From Chloroflexota bacterium (lineage in GTDB: Bacteria > Chloroflexota > Anaerolineae > Promineifilales > Promineifilaceae), in contig JABFFZ010000066.1 of assembly GCA_013112725.1 (NCBI GenBank), positions 1-32,996 on the forward strand: a DNA stretch of 32,996 bases, in the 5' to 3' direction. The position numbers and the translations under genes are program-made. A model generated the notes under the pieces. It ran no database searches. It was not told the origin of the DNA and saw only the letters and a list, made by a program, of their open reading frames with translations. This document shows, one piece after another, positions 7,740 through 15,057 of this stretch. How positions within the stretch are numbered: position 1 is the stretch's first letter; every line of letters starts with the position of its first letter.

Positions 7740-8161
7740 TCATCGTCCATCTCTGCCAGGATTTCGCGCAGCAGGGCCACGATGCGTTGGGCTTCCTGGC
7801 GGTGGTCGCGCCAGTCGGGTTGGGCCAGATATTGTTCCAGGTCGTGCAGGGCTTCGCGGTAACGGCCGTCCTCCTGCAAGATCAACCCCCGATTCAACCG
7901 CGCCGGGGCAAAATCCGGGTCTTCGGCCAGCAGCGCATCCAAATCGGCCAGTGCCTCCCGTGTCCGCCCCAATTCCCGCCCCAGCAAGATAGCCCGGCTC
8001 AACCGCGCCATGCGGAACGTGGGGTCCACCGCATACGCCCGCGTGAAATAATGCACTGCCCGCTCATACTCCGACGGCATCGTATTCTGATTACCAAAAT
8101 AGCGGTGCAATCCTCCCCAGGTGTAGAGGCAGTAAGACTTAATGAAGCGCCACTTACTCAC
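7727..8161 (-). CDS. TPR-repeat protein
   Basis: A 144-residue soluble protein with two to three tetratricopeptide repeats between about residues 28 and 125 (for example AVHYFTRAYAVDPTFRMARL and ALADLDALLAEDPDFAPARL). The pattern of Ala, Gly and Pro at repeat positions is typical, so it probably works as a protein-protein adaptor. The start is GTG at 8161 with no ribosome site, directly beside a heptad array, so the true start may differ. It lies downstream of trxB on the same strand, with a folded repeat between. Confidence 0.7.
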   Translation of the reverse strand: MSKWRFIKSYCLYTWGGLHRYFGNQNTMPSEYERAVHYFTRAYAVDPTFRMARLSRAILLGRELGRTREALADLDALLAEDPDFAPARLNRGLILQEDGRYREALHDLEQYLAQPDWRDHRQEAQRIVALLREILAEMDDEMRG

Positions 8162-8167
8162 AGTTCA

Positions 8168-8243
8168 GTGAGCAGTGAGCAGTGAGGGGTGAGGGGTGAG
8201 CAGTTTTGGGAGGACTGCTCACTGCCTGCTGCTTACTGCTCAC
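8168..8243. repeat. GTGAGCA-type heptad array with complementary half
   Basis: GTGAG occurs at 8168, 8175, 8182, 8189 and 8196, exactly 7 bases apart. After a short GTTTTGGGAGG spacer, the complementary sequence (ACTGCTCACTGC and onwards, from 8214) forms a long imperfect hairpin. It lies between trxB and the TPR gene. Confidence 0.9.
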
Positions 8244-8246
8244 CAC

Positions 8247-9197
8247 TTATTCTTGCCCCGCCAGCCACTTCTCCAACTCAATGGCCGCGCCGGCGCCCTG
8301 GCCGACGGAAGTGGAAATCTGGCGGAAGTGCGGGTCTTGAATTTCCCCGGCGGCGTAGATGCCGGGGACGCTGGTGCGGTAATGCTCGTCGGTGATGACG
8401 TACCCTTCCGCGTCCAGGGCCAACTGCCCCACCAGGAACTGGTTGTTGGGGTCATGGCCGATGAAGATGAAAACGCCGTCCGTTTCCAACTGGCGGGTTT
8501 CATTCGTCTTGACGTTTTTCACGCGCACGCCTTGTACCACGCCATTGCCCACAATTTCTTCCACCACGGTGTCCCAGATGAAGGAGATTTTTTCGTTGGC
8601 GAAGGCCCGTTTTTGCAGGATGGCCCCGGCGCGCAGTTGGTCGCGGCGATGAATGACTTCCACTTTGTTGGCGAATTTGGTCAGGAAGATGCCCTCTTCC
8701 AGGGCGCTGTCGCCACCGCCCACCACCACTACGTCTTTGCCGCGAAAGAAGAAGCCGTCGCAGGTGCCGCAATAGCTGACGCCACGTCCCACGTATTCGG
8801 CTTCGCCGGGCACGCCCAGTTTGGTAGGCGACGCGCCCACAGTGACGATAACGCTGTCGGCCAGGTATTCCTTGCTGTAGGTTTTGATGCGAAACGGCGA
8901 ACCCGAAGCGGCTGCGGGCCGTGACCCAAAATCCACCTCCACCACCTCATCATACACAAACCGGGCCCCAAAATGTTCCGCCTGTTTGTGCATTACTTCC
9001 ACCAGTTCCGGGCCGGTGGGGGTGTGGTCGGGACTCCAAAAGCCGGGATAATTTTCCACCTCACCCGTCAGGCTGATCTGCCCGCCTAACTGCATCCCGG
9101 CAATGACCAGCGGGTTGAGCATGGCCCGCCCCGTATACAGCGCCGCCGTCAACCCGGCCGGGCCTGAACCTATAATAATCACTCGTTCTTTTTGCAT
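8247..9197 (-). CDS. trxB: thioredoxin-disulfide reductase
   Basis: A 316-residue FAD enzyme that passes electrons from NADPH to thioredoxin in the cytoplasm. The FAD-binding GSGPAG is at 10-15. The redox pair is Cys143/Cys146 in CGTCDG (usually CATCDG). The NADPH domain has GGGDSALEE and HRRDQLRA at 183-190, the arginine pattern expected for NADPH. The second FAD motif reads YAAGEIQDPHFRQ, with Glu285 where most family members have Asp. Length is normal. GAGGT lies about 8 bases before the ATG. No thioredoxin gene is adjacent. Confidence 0.93.
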   Translation of the reverse strand: MQKERVIIIGSGPAGLTAALYTGRAMLNPLVIAGMQLGGQISLTGEVENYPGFWSPDHTPTGPELVEVMHKQAEHFGARFVYDEVVEVDFGSRPAAASGSPFRIKTYSKEYLADSVIVTVGASPTKLGVPGEAEYVGRGVSYCGTCDGFFFRGKDVVVVGGGDSALEEGIFLTKFANKVEVIHRRDQLRAGAILQKRAFANEKISFIWDTVVEEIVGNGVVQGVRVKNVKTNETRQLETDGVFIFIGHDPNNQFLVGQLALDAEGYVITDEHYRTSVPGIYAAGEIQDPHFRQISTSVGQGAGAAIELEKWLAGQE

Positions 9198-9210
9198 ACT
9201 TTACCTCGGC

Positions 9211-9270
9211 AGACCCTGAGAGTTTGGTATCTTATAAAGTGAATTGCTCGCAGGCAAACCCTTAGGGTCT
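9211..9270. repeat. AGACCCTAAGGG-family hairpin upstream of trxB
   Basis: AGACCCTGAGAGTTTG (9211-9226) and CAAACCCTTAGGGTCT (9255-9270) pair with two mismatches. A sibling hairpin lies at 16299-16332 after the binding-protein gene. This one sits in the trxB leader or promoter region. Confidence 0.75.
9229..9257 (-). promoter_or_regulatory. candidate trxB promoter
   Basis: Read on the minus strand, TTGCCT (9257-9252) and TAAGAT (9234-9229) are 17 bases apart. The -35 overlaps the right arm of the hairpin at 9211-9270 and the -10 lies in its loop. Confidence 0.4.
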
Positions 9271-9446
9271 CTATCGTTGTTTTCAATTTACCTTTGGGAT
9301 TTTATCTTCCCCTAACATTTTGCCTAATCCAATCACCTGTATAGACAGGTAACAGCGGGTGATTCTTACACGGCCGTGATGCTTCAGGGCGCTTATGCAA
9401 AGCAACAAAATGTTTCGGTAAGCCACGTCTGGCGAATAAATTCGCG
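9271..9446. other. gene-free part of the 9198-9729 gap
   Basis: No credible reading frame is present. AATCACC (9331-9337) can pair with GGTGATT (9358-9364), while ACCTGT (9335-9340) can instead pair with ACAGGT (9345-9350); the two foldings exclude each other. One copy of ACGGCCGT occurs at about 9370. GCGAAT and ATTCGC near 9432-9445 form a small hairpin just before the direct repeats. Confidence 0.5.
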
Positions 9447-9557
9447 GCTACACCAGGTGAAGACCACCTTCGCGGTCTGGAAAGGCGCTACATGATGTAA
9501 GTCGTTTTGATGACACCTGCGCTACACCAGGTGAAGACCACCTTCGCGGTCTGGAAA
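9447..9557. repeat. two perfect 37-bp direct repeats, 74 bp apart
   Basis: The 37-base sequence starting GCTACACCAGG and ending GGTCTGGAAA occurs at 9447-9483 and again at 9521-9557 without a mismatch, separated by 37 unrelated bases. No cas gene is visible in the window, so I class it as an interspersed repeat rather than a CRISPR. Confidence 0.9.
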
Positions 9558-9558
9558 T

Positions 9559-9617
9559 AGTCGGCGCAGAGCCTGCCCTGAGCCTTGTGAAGGGCCGACT
9601 TTGCTTTCTGTAGCCGC
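9559..9617. repeat. GTCGGC-GCCGACTTTGCTTT element, left copy
   Basis: AGTCGGC (9559-9565) pairs with GCCGACT (9594-9600) and is followed by TTGCTTTCTGTAGCCGCG. The same layout, with a shorter loop, recurs at 10768-10803 beyond the sortase gene, so the two copies bracket that gene. Confidence 0.75.
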
Positions 9618-9729
9618 GGGTTCACCCGCTTTTCACATCAGCCTGGGAATTTCATTCTCAGGGCAAAAGGATCGCCCGGTTGTCCTATTCAACTTTACAT
9701 ATTATGCAAAGCGAATTATTATTGGGGGC

Positions 9730-10677
9730 ATGGCAAGAAACAGAAAAGCGTCCATCGAAGAACTATCGGTACAGGAGCTAGAGCATCTACTTTATCGCAA
9801 AAAACGCACAGAACGCCGCCTGCGGCTGCGGCGGCTGCGCGAAATGGGGCGGGTGGTTGATGTGGCCCATTTGCCCCCGCCTGATCATCAGGGTACGGGC
9901 GCTTCGGTTGCGCTCACTTCCAGTTACCGCACCACACCGTCCTCACCGCCTGGCCTGGCCCGCCGCCTGGCTAATAAAGGGCTGCTGCTGGTGGAGGTCA
10001 CGGCCGTCGTCGGCCTCCTCTACGTCCTGTTCAACCTGTGGACGACCCAACATGAACTCAACCAGGAATTGGCCGTGGCCCAACAGGCCGAAGCTGCCGG
10101 GCTGGCCCTGCCCACCGCCGCCCCCACGCCGGTCATAGACCTGGTGGTGCTGCCCACCGGCCACCGCTACATCGAAGGCCGCTCACCCGAACCTATCGAA
10201 TCTGGCGACATTCCCGCCCACCTGCTGCCCGTCATGCAGGCGTACCAGCCGCCGCCTATTCCCACCCCCGGTCCTGAACAGGCGCGGGTCATTCAGATTC
10301 CGGCCATCGGCGTCAACCACCCCGTTGTGGAAGGCGCATATGATTGGGAGCAGTTGAAGCGCGGCGTGGCCCACCACATCGGCTCGGCGCAGCCGGGGCA
10401 GGTAGGCAACATGGTCCTGGCCGCCCACAACGACATCTATGGCGCGATTTTCCAACACCTGGATCAGCTTTCGCCCGGTGATGAGATTGTGGTGCAAACC
10501 AATCAGCGCGCTTACACCTATGTTGTCACTAAAATTGAGATCGTGGAACCGACCGAAGTAGATGTGTTGGCCGCTACCAATCACGCCAGCGCCACCCTCA
10601 TCTCCTGTTACCCCTATCGCATCAACACCCACCGTATTGTCGTCTTTGCCGATCTGGTGATGGATACCAGCGGGTAG
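9730..10677 (+). CDS. sortase-family transpeptidase, membrane anchored
   Basis: A 315-residue protein. A long basic cytoplasmic part (1-80, with RRLRLRRLRE) precedes one transmembrane segment (about 84-104), a coiled or proline-rich stalk, and a sortase domain (about 185-312). The catalytic set is His233 (LAAHNDIYGAIF), Cys293 (TLISCYPY) and Arg302 (NTHRIVVFADL). Sortases join surface proteins to the envelope or to each other. No protein in this window carries a clear LPxTG-type signal, so its substrates lie elsewhere or use another signal. ATG 9730 is chosen because upstream in-frame sequence falls in the repeat element. The subclass is uncertain (D/E-like). Confidence 0.85.
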   Translation: MARNRKASIEELSVQELEHLLYRKKRTERRLRLRRLREMGRVVDVAHLPPPDHQGTGASVALTSSYRTTPSSPPGLARRLANKGLLLVEVTAVVGLLYVLFNLWTTQHELNQELAVAQQAEAAGLALPTAAPTPVIDLVVLPTGHRYIEGRSPEPIESGDIPAHLLPVMQAYQPPPIPTPGPEQARVIQIPAIGVNHPVVEGAYDWEQLKRGVAHHIGSAQPGQVGNMVLAAHNDIYGAIFQHLDQLSPGDEIVVQTNQRAYTYVVTKIEIVEPTEVDVLAATNHASATLISCYPYRINTHRIVVFADLVMDTSG

Positions 10678-10767
10678 TTTCCTTATCCGTACCCAGTTTA
10701 CGGGGCAGATAAATCCGCACCAACAAGAGGCTAAGCCGACCTTCGTTGGCTAAAAGCGGCCATAAAC

Positions 10768-10803
10768 AGTCGGCGCAGGCCGACTTTGCTTTTTGTTGCC
10801 GCG
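10768..10803 (+). terminator. terminator-like hairpin, right copy of the GTCGGC element
   Basis: AGTCGGC (10768-10774), a GCAG loop and GCCGACT (10779-10785) form a perfect 7-bp stem followed by TTGCTTTTTGTT. It lies about 90 bases after the sortase stop codon and could end its transcript. It is a shorter version of the element at 9559-9617. Confidence 0.5.
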
Positions 10804-10889
10804 ATTTTAATAGCCGGGCATTAATTGCTGTAGTTTGCGTCAACCATTCCCCGCCGATAGAATCCGCCCAATTTGCAGCTAGACCATTG

Positions 10890-10958
10890 TCCGTGAACCA
10901 TCATCCGTAATCGGTGATCGAATTTCGGTTCACGGATTACGAATCACGGATTACGGAC
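10890..10958. repeat. GGATTAC-type heptad array directly before plsX
   Basis: GGTTCAC, GGATTAC, GAATCAC and GGATTAC run gap-free from 10927 to 10954. The left half (CCGTGAACCATCATCCGTAA and onwards) is near-complementary. The plsX ATG follows only two bases after the last unit fragment (GGAC), so no normal ribosome site fits and the start codon would sit at the foot of the hairpin. Confidence 0.88.
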
Positions 10959-10960
10959 AT

Positions 10961-11956
10961 ATGCGAATTGTAGTAGATGCTATGGGCAGCGATAACCGGC
11001 CGGGGCCAGATGTGGCCGGGGCGGTGTGGGCCGCCCGCGAATTTGAAGAAACCATTATCCTGGTCGGCGATCAGGCGCAGATTGAGGCGGAACTGGCTAA
11101 AGAAGATACGGCCGATCTGCCCATTGAAGTGTGCCATGCAGCTACGGCCGTGCCCATGGACGCCAAACCCGCCGAAGTGGTCAAAGGGCTGCCCGGCTCC
11201 TCCCTGCACGTGGGGCTGGGGCTGGTGCGCGATGGTGCGGCCGACGCCTTTGTCACCGCCGGCAATACCGGGGCGGTGCTGGCCATTGCCACCCTGCGCG
11301 GCGTAGGGCTGGGGCGCATCCCCGGCGTCAAACGGCCGGGTTTGGGTGTGGTCTTTCCCATTAAGGAACGGCCGTTCCTCATTGACAGCGGCGCCAATGC
11401 TGATTGCAAGCCGGAGTTTCTGCTGCAATTTGGCATCATGGGCAGCATTTACATGGCCCGGGTGCATGGTGTGGAAAACCCGCGTGTGGGTCTCATTTCC
11501 AATGGCGAGGAAGAAGGCAAAGGCACGGAACTGGTGAAAGAGGCGGGTATGCTGCTGAAAACCAGCGGCCTGAACTACGTGGGCAACATTGAACCGAAAG
11601 AGTTTATGAACGGCGCGGCTGATGTGGCCGTGACCGACGGTTTTTCCGGCAATCTGATCATGAAAACGTCAGAAGCCATCGCCAAATATATGTCTGATGC
11701 TATCCGCGAGCAGATGATGGCCGGGCCGCGTACCATCCTGGGTGGTCTGCTGGCGCGTCCGGCTTTTGCCCGCGTACGGCGGCAGCTAGACCCGGAAGAG
11801 GTAGGCGGCGCGCCACTGTTGGGCGTGCAAGGGGTTGTGATTATCGGTCACGGCCGTTCCGGTGCGCTGGCCATCAAACATGCCGTCGGCCAGGCCCGGC
11901 TGGTGGTGCAGAGTGGCGTGGTGAGTGAAATGAGGAAAGTGATGAGTGAGCAGTGA
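10961..11956 (+). CDS. plsX: phosphate acyltransferase PlsX
   Basis: A 331-residue enzyme that makes acyl-phosphate from acyl-ACP for phosphatidic acid synthesis at the membrane. Family motifs are present in order: VDAMGSDNRP (5-14), TAGNTGA (99-105), DSGANADCKPEFLLQFG (142-158), GLISNGEEEGKGTE (177-190) and TDGFSGNLIMKTSE (225-238). Length is normal. The last residues (MSEQ) are encoded by a GTGAGCA heptad array that also gives the stop codon. It is followed 60 bases later by fabF, a common fatty-acid gene pairing, but with a terminator-like hairpin between them. Confidence 0.93.
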   Translation: MRIVVDAMGSDNRPGPDVAGAVWAAREFEETIILVGDQAQIEAELAKEDTADLPIEVCHAATAVPMDAKPAEVVKGLPGSSLHVGLGLVRDGAADAFVTAGNTGAVLAIATLRGVGLGRIPGVKRPGLGVVFPIKERPFLIDSGANADCKPEFLLQFGIMGSIYMARVHGVENPRVGLISNGEEEGKGTELVKEAGMLLKTSGLNYVGNIEPKEFMNGAADVAVTDGFSGNLIMKTSEAIAKYMSDAIREQMMAGPRTILGGLLARPAFARVRRQLDPEEVGGAPLLGVQGVVIIGHGRSGALAIKHAVGQARLVVQSGVVSEMRKVMSEQ

Positions 11957-12000
11957 GCAGTAAGCAGAACACCGCTCACTGTCCACTGCTTACTTTTTTT
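11946..12000 (+). terminator. heptad-built intrinsic terminator between plsX and fabF
   Basis: A left arm of GTGAGCA-type units (11946-11967) pairs imperfectly over 22 bases with 11972-11993, with a 4-base loop; the inner-outer part GTAAGCAG/CTGCTTAC is also perfect. Seven T residues (11994-12000) follow at once. The left arm overlaps the plsX stop codon (11954-11956). The ribosome site of fabF (GAGAGGAG) begins about 10 bases later. Confidence 0.65.
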
Positions 12001-12016
12001 AGAAGCGGAGAGGAGA

Positions 12017-13294
12017 ATGGAGATAAACTATTACGACGCTAAAGGGCGGCCACGAATTGTGGTGACGGGTATGGGGGCGATGACGCCATTGGGACATTCG
12101 GTGGCGGAAACGTGGGAAGGATTGGTTCACGGCCGTTCCGGGATTGGTCCTATTACCCAGTTTGACGCCTCCCCTTTCCCCTGGAAACTGGCCGGAGAAG
12201 TGAAAGATTTTGACCCCAAACAGTACATGGATTTCAAAGAAGCGCGGCGCATGGCGCGTGTTTCTCAACTGACGGTGGCAGCGGCGCAGCAGGCATTGGC
12301 CGACGCCGGTTTGCCGGACGGCAAAGTACCTGACCCGGAACGGGGCGGCACGGCCATTGGCGTGGGTGTGGGCGGCATTGATGTGGCCTTTGAGCAGTGG
12401 GAAGTGTTGAAGGCCAAGGGGTACGGCCGTGTCAATCCCTTTGCCATGACCGGTTTCCTACCCAATATGCCTTCCTATCACGTCAGTTTGCTGGCGCAAA
12501 CGCAGGGGCCCATTGCCACCGTGAACGCTGCCTGCGCCACCGGCGCCCAGGCCATCGGCGAGGCCATGGAGTTTATTCGCAACGGCCGGGCCGATGTGGT
12601 GGTTTGTGGCGGCGCAGAAGGGTTGATTATTGAAGCGGCCATTGTCGGGTTTGGGCGGATGCAGGCATTGTCTACGGCATTTAATGACACACCGGAAAGG
12701 GCGTCACGGCCGTTTGACAAAGACCGCGATGGTTTCATCCTCAGCGAGGGTGCGGCCGTGTTGGTCATTGAACGGCTGGACCACGCTCTGGCGCGGCGCG
12801 CCCCCCGCATCTACGCCGAACTGCTCGGCCACGCCTCCTCTTCTGACGCTTTCCATGTGGCTGCTCAAGACCCGGACGCCGCCGGCGCGGTGCGGGCCAT
12901 GCGCTGGTCCATTGAAGACGGCGGGTTGACGCCCCAAGATGTCAGCTACATCAATGCCCACGGTACCGGTACCCCCATGAACGACAGCACCGAAACCCTG
13001 GCCATCAAGCGGCTCTTCGGCGAACGCGCTTATGAAATCCCCATCAGTAGCAATAAATCCGCCTTAGGCCATCTGATGGGCGGCGCGGGCGCCATTGAAG
13101 CCATTATGAGCATTTGCACGCTGATGCACGACCTCATCCCGCCCACCTGGAACTATGAAACGCCCGACCCGGAATGTGACCTGGACTACGTGCCCAATGC
13201 CCCCCGCCCGGCAGTGGTACAGGCTGTTCTCTCCAACTCCTTTGGCCTGGGCGGGCAAAATGCCTGCCTGCTGGTGGGGAAATATCGTCATTGA
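12017..13294 (+). CDS. fabF: beta-ketoacyl-ACP synthase II
   Basis: A 425-residue condensing enzyme of fatty acid elongation. The catalytic triad is complete: Cys173 in NAACATGAQA, His315 in NAHGTGTPMND and His352 in NKSALGHLMGGAGA, with Lys347. VVTGMGAMTPLG at the N terminus and SNSFGLGGQNACLL at the C terminus are typical. GAGAGGAG precedes the ATG. It follows plsX on the same strand; no acpP, fabD or fabG is nearby. The TGA stop sits at the head of a repeat array. Confidence 0.95.
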   Translation: MEINYYDAKGRPRIVVTGMGAMTPLGHSVAETWEGLVHGRSGIGPITQFDASPFPWKLAGEVKDFDPKQYMDFKEARRMARVSQLTVAAAQQALADAGLPDGKVPDPERGGTAIGVGVGGIDVAFEQWEVLKAKGYGRVNPFAMTGFLPNMPSYHVSLLAQTQGPIATVNAACATGAQAIGEAMEFIRNGRADVVVCGGAEGLIIEAAIVGFGRMQALSTAFNDTPERASRPFDKDRDGFILSEGAAVLVIERLDHALARRAPRIYAELLGHASSSDAFHVAAQDPDAAGAVRAMRWSIEDGGLTPQDVSYINAHGTGTPMNDSTETLAIKRLFGERAYEIPISSNKSALGHLMGGAGAIEAIMSICTLMHDLIPPTWNYETPDPECDLDYVPNAPRPAVVQAVLSNSFGLGGQNACLLVGKYRH

Positions 13295-13343
13295 GTCATT
13301 GAGTAATGACCCAATTACTCAATGACCCAATTACCCAATTACA
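13289..13343. repeat. 8-base-period array after fabF
   Basis: CAATT or CAATG recurs at 13312, 13320, 13328 and 13336 (units CAATTACT, CAATGACC, CAATTACC, CAATTACA). The preceding part (CATTGAGTCATTGAGTAATG) is partly complementary and holds the fabF TGA. The next gene starts 5 bases beyond. Confidence 0.8.
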
Positions 13344-13347
13344 TCCT

Positions 13348-14076
13348 ATGATAATCATCCGCGACGATAAAAAAATTGCTCGATACCGAACCATTGGCCA
13401 GGTTGCCAGTTTTACCGGTATGGGGGCGTTGATTGTGGGCATGGCGCTCATTTTTGTGGGCGACCCACAAACGGTCTTTTACTGGCAGTTGGCGGCGCTG
13501 CTGGTGGGCTGGATGTTGTCCCAGGTGGGTATCTATCTGGCGCAGCGGTATGTGCGCCAGCCGCGTCCCGACCAGGTGTTGGATGAGGCGCTGGAGAAGG
13601 TGGGGCGAGACGGCCGTATCTACCACTACATCCTGCCTACTCCCCATGTGCTGCTGCTGCCTTCCGGTATCATTGTCATTGTGGCCAAATACCAGGGTGG
13701 GCAGATCACCGTGCAAGACGACAAGTGGAAACAAACGGGCATGGGTCTGCGCCGTTTCTTTGGGCAGGAAGGCATTGGCAACCCCACCAGAGAAGCAGAA
13801 AACAGCGTGGCAGCCATTGCCCATTTTCTGCAAAAAAATGCGCCGCAGATTGAAGAAGTGCCCATCGGCGCGTTGATCGTCTTTACCACCAAAGGGATAA
13901 AAGATCTGGATTTGAAAGGGTCATCTATTCCGGCCATGCACTACACCAAGGTCAAAGGTTTCCTGAAGCAACAAAGCCGGGCAAAATTGCCCGCCGCCGA
14001 TTACGAGGCTATCCGGGCTGCGTTTGACCAAAAAGCCGGCCCTCTGGCTGAAGGGGTAGAATTAGCTAGTTCGTAA
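13348..14076 (+). CDS. two-TM membrane protein with a NERD-like region
   Basis: A 242-residue protein. After about 25 hydrophilic residues, two hydrophobic segments (about 23-42 and 48-66) form a hairpin in the membrane. The cytoplasmic remainder contains RIYHYILPTPHVLLLPSGIIVIVAKYQGGQITVQDDKWKQ, which resembles the core of nuclease-related (NERD) domains, although the expected catalytic acid and lysine are not clear. No firm function can be given. ATG 13348 is preferred to the upstream in-frame ATG at 13306, which would translate the repeat array. The stop codon overlaps the next heptad array. Confidence 0.55.
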   Translation: MIIIRDDKKIARYRTIGQVASFTGMGALIVGMALIFVGDPQTVFYWQLAALLVGWMLSQVGIYLAQRYVRQPRPDQVLDEALEKVGRDGRIYHYILPTPHVLLLPSGIIVIVAKYQGGQITVQDDKWKQTGMGLRRFFGQEGIGNPTREAENSVAAIAHFLQKNAPQIEEVPIGALIVFTTKGIKDLDLKGSSIPAMHYTKVKGFLKQQSRAKLPAADYEAIRAAFDQKAGPLAEGVELASS

Positions 14077-14140
14077 TTGACAATTGCCTATTGCCCATTG
14101 ACAATTAACTTTTGTAAGGTGATTTTCCAAATCGCTCTAC
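14073..14140. repeat. ATTG heptads followed by an ATTTTCCAAAT hairpin
   Basis: ATTG recurs at 14076, 14083, 14090 and 14097, exactly 7 bases apart, starting on the stop codon of the NERD-like gene. At 14114-14140 lies a 27-base hairpin (GTAAGGTGATTT, TCC, AAATCGCTCTAC) whose sibling is at 28039-28065. The phoU ribosome site follows directly. Confidence 0.8.
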
Positions 14141-14154
14141 AAAAGGAGATACGT

Positions 14155-14886
14155 ATGACCCAATTAACCAGCCGTTCACTTTTAGATAAAGAACTTAACA
14201 ACGTCAAAACAAATGTATTGCGCATGTCCAGCCTGGTAGATGAAGCCATTGGTGAGGCGATGGTTGCCCTTTACCAGCGCAACATCCCCCTGGCCCAAAA
14301 AGTGATTGCGGGTGATGATGAGGTGAATCGTCTACGCTATAGCATCGAAGAAGAGAGCCTGAAGATTCTGGCCACACAGGCGCCGGCCGCCAGAGACTTG
14401 CGCACCGTCATTGCCGCCATTCACATTGCCGTGGAACTGGAACGCATGGGGGATCATGCCGCCGGTATTGCCCGGTTGGTGGCGCGTCTGGAAGCAGAGA
14501 GCGAAATTGAATCGCTGCATAAACTGCCCAAAATGGAGAAACAGGCGCGCAAAATGCTGCAAACCAGTATTGATGCGTATGTCAATAACAACGCCGAGGA
14601 AGCCCGTAATCTGGTGAAGCGAGATGATAAGTTAGACAAGCAGTACCGTAAACTGTACCAGGAAAGCGTCCTGGCTATGCAAGACAGTGCCTATATCCGT
14701 CGGGCCATGTTTTTGCTGTGGGTGGGGCACAATCTGGAACGCATTGGCGACCGCTGCACCAATATCGCCGAGCGAGTCATTTTTATGAGTACGGGTGAAT
14801 TTATCGAGACGGTTGAGGATGCGATCCCGGAAAAAGTGGAGAAAAGTGAGGACACGGCCGTGCCCGAAGTTGACAACCTGCAATAA
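14155..14886 (+). CDS. phoU: PhoU-family phosphate regulatory protein
   Basis: A 243-residue all-helical protein with the two PhoU repeats. Metal-binding motifs are ELERMGDHAAGIA (94-106) and NLERIGDRCTNIAE (193-206). PhoU links the Pst phosphate transporter to the PhoR kinase and lowers phosphate uptake. No pst or phoBR gene is in this window, so it is an orphan here. AAAGGAG precedes ATG 14155. Its last codons carry the -35 element of the following transporter operon. Confidence 0.9.
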   Translation: MTQLTSRSLLDKELNNVKTNVLRMSSLVDEAIGEAMVALYQRNIPLAQKVIAGDDEVNRLRYSIEEESLKILATQAPAARDLRTVIAAIHIAVELERMGDHAAGIARLVARLEAESEIESLHKLPKMEKQARKMLQTSIDAYVNNNAEEARNLVKRDDKLDKQYRKLYQESVLAMQDSAYIRRAMFLLWVGHNLERIGDRCTNIAERVIFMSTGEFIETVEDAIPEKVEKSEDTAVPEVDNLQ

Positions 14887-14897
14887 TTTAATAGAAT
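14870..14897 (+). promoter_or_regulatory. sigma70-type promoter of the Liv-type transporter operon
   Basis: TTGACA (14870-14875, perfect consensus) and TAGAAT (14892-14897, five of six) are 16 bases apart. The -35 lies inside the end of phoU. The resulting leader would be about 150 bases and contains a strong but unused ribosome-site-like AAGGAGGTG at 14937-14945. Confidence 0.55.
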
Positions 14898-15057
14898 CCT
14901 CATCTTAAAATACCTCAACCCGTTTTCAAAATACACAAGGAGGTGGTGCAGACAACGTATTACCGACGACCAATCTGTATGAACGATGGAAAAAATGTCC
15001 ACATTGAGTTAACCACAATTGTTCAATTTTCTATGACTCTCTTAGGAGGAGAATCCC

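Noticed and set aside
9447..9557. Minimal CRISPR array
   Set aside because: Only two units, no cas genes in the window and other interspersed repeats at both sides; kept as a direct repeat with the CRISPR option noted.
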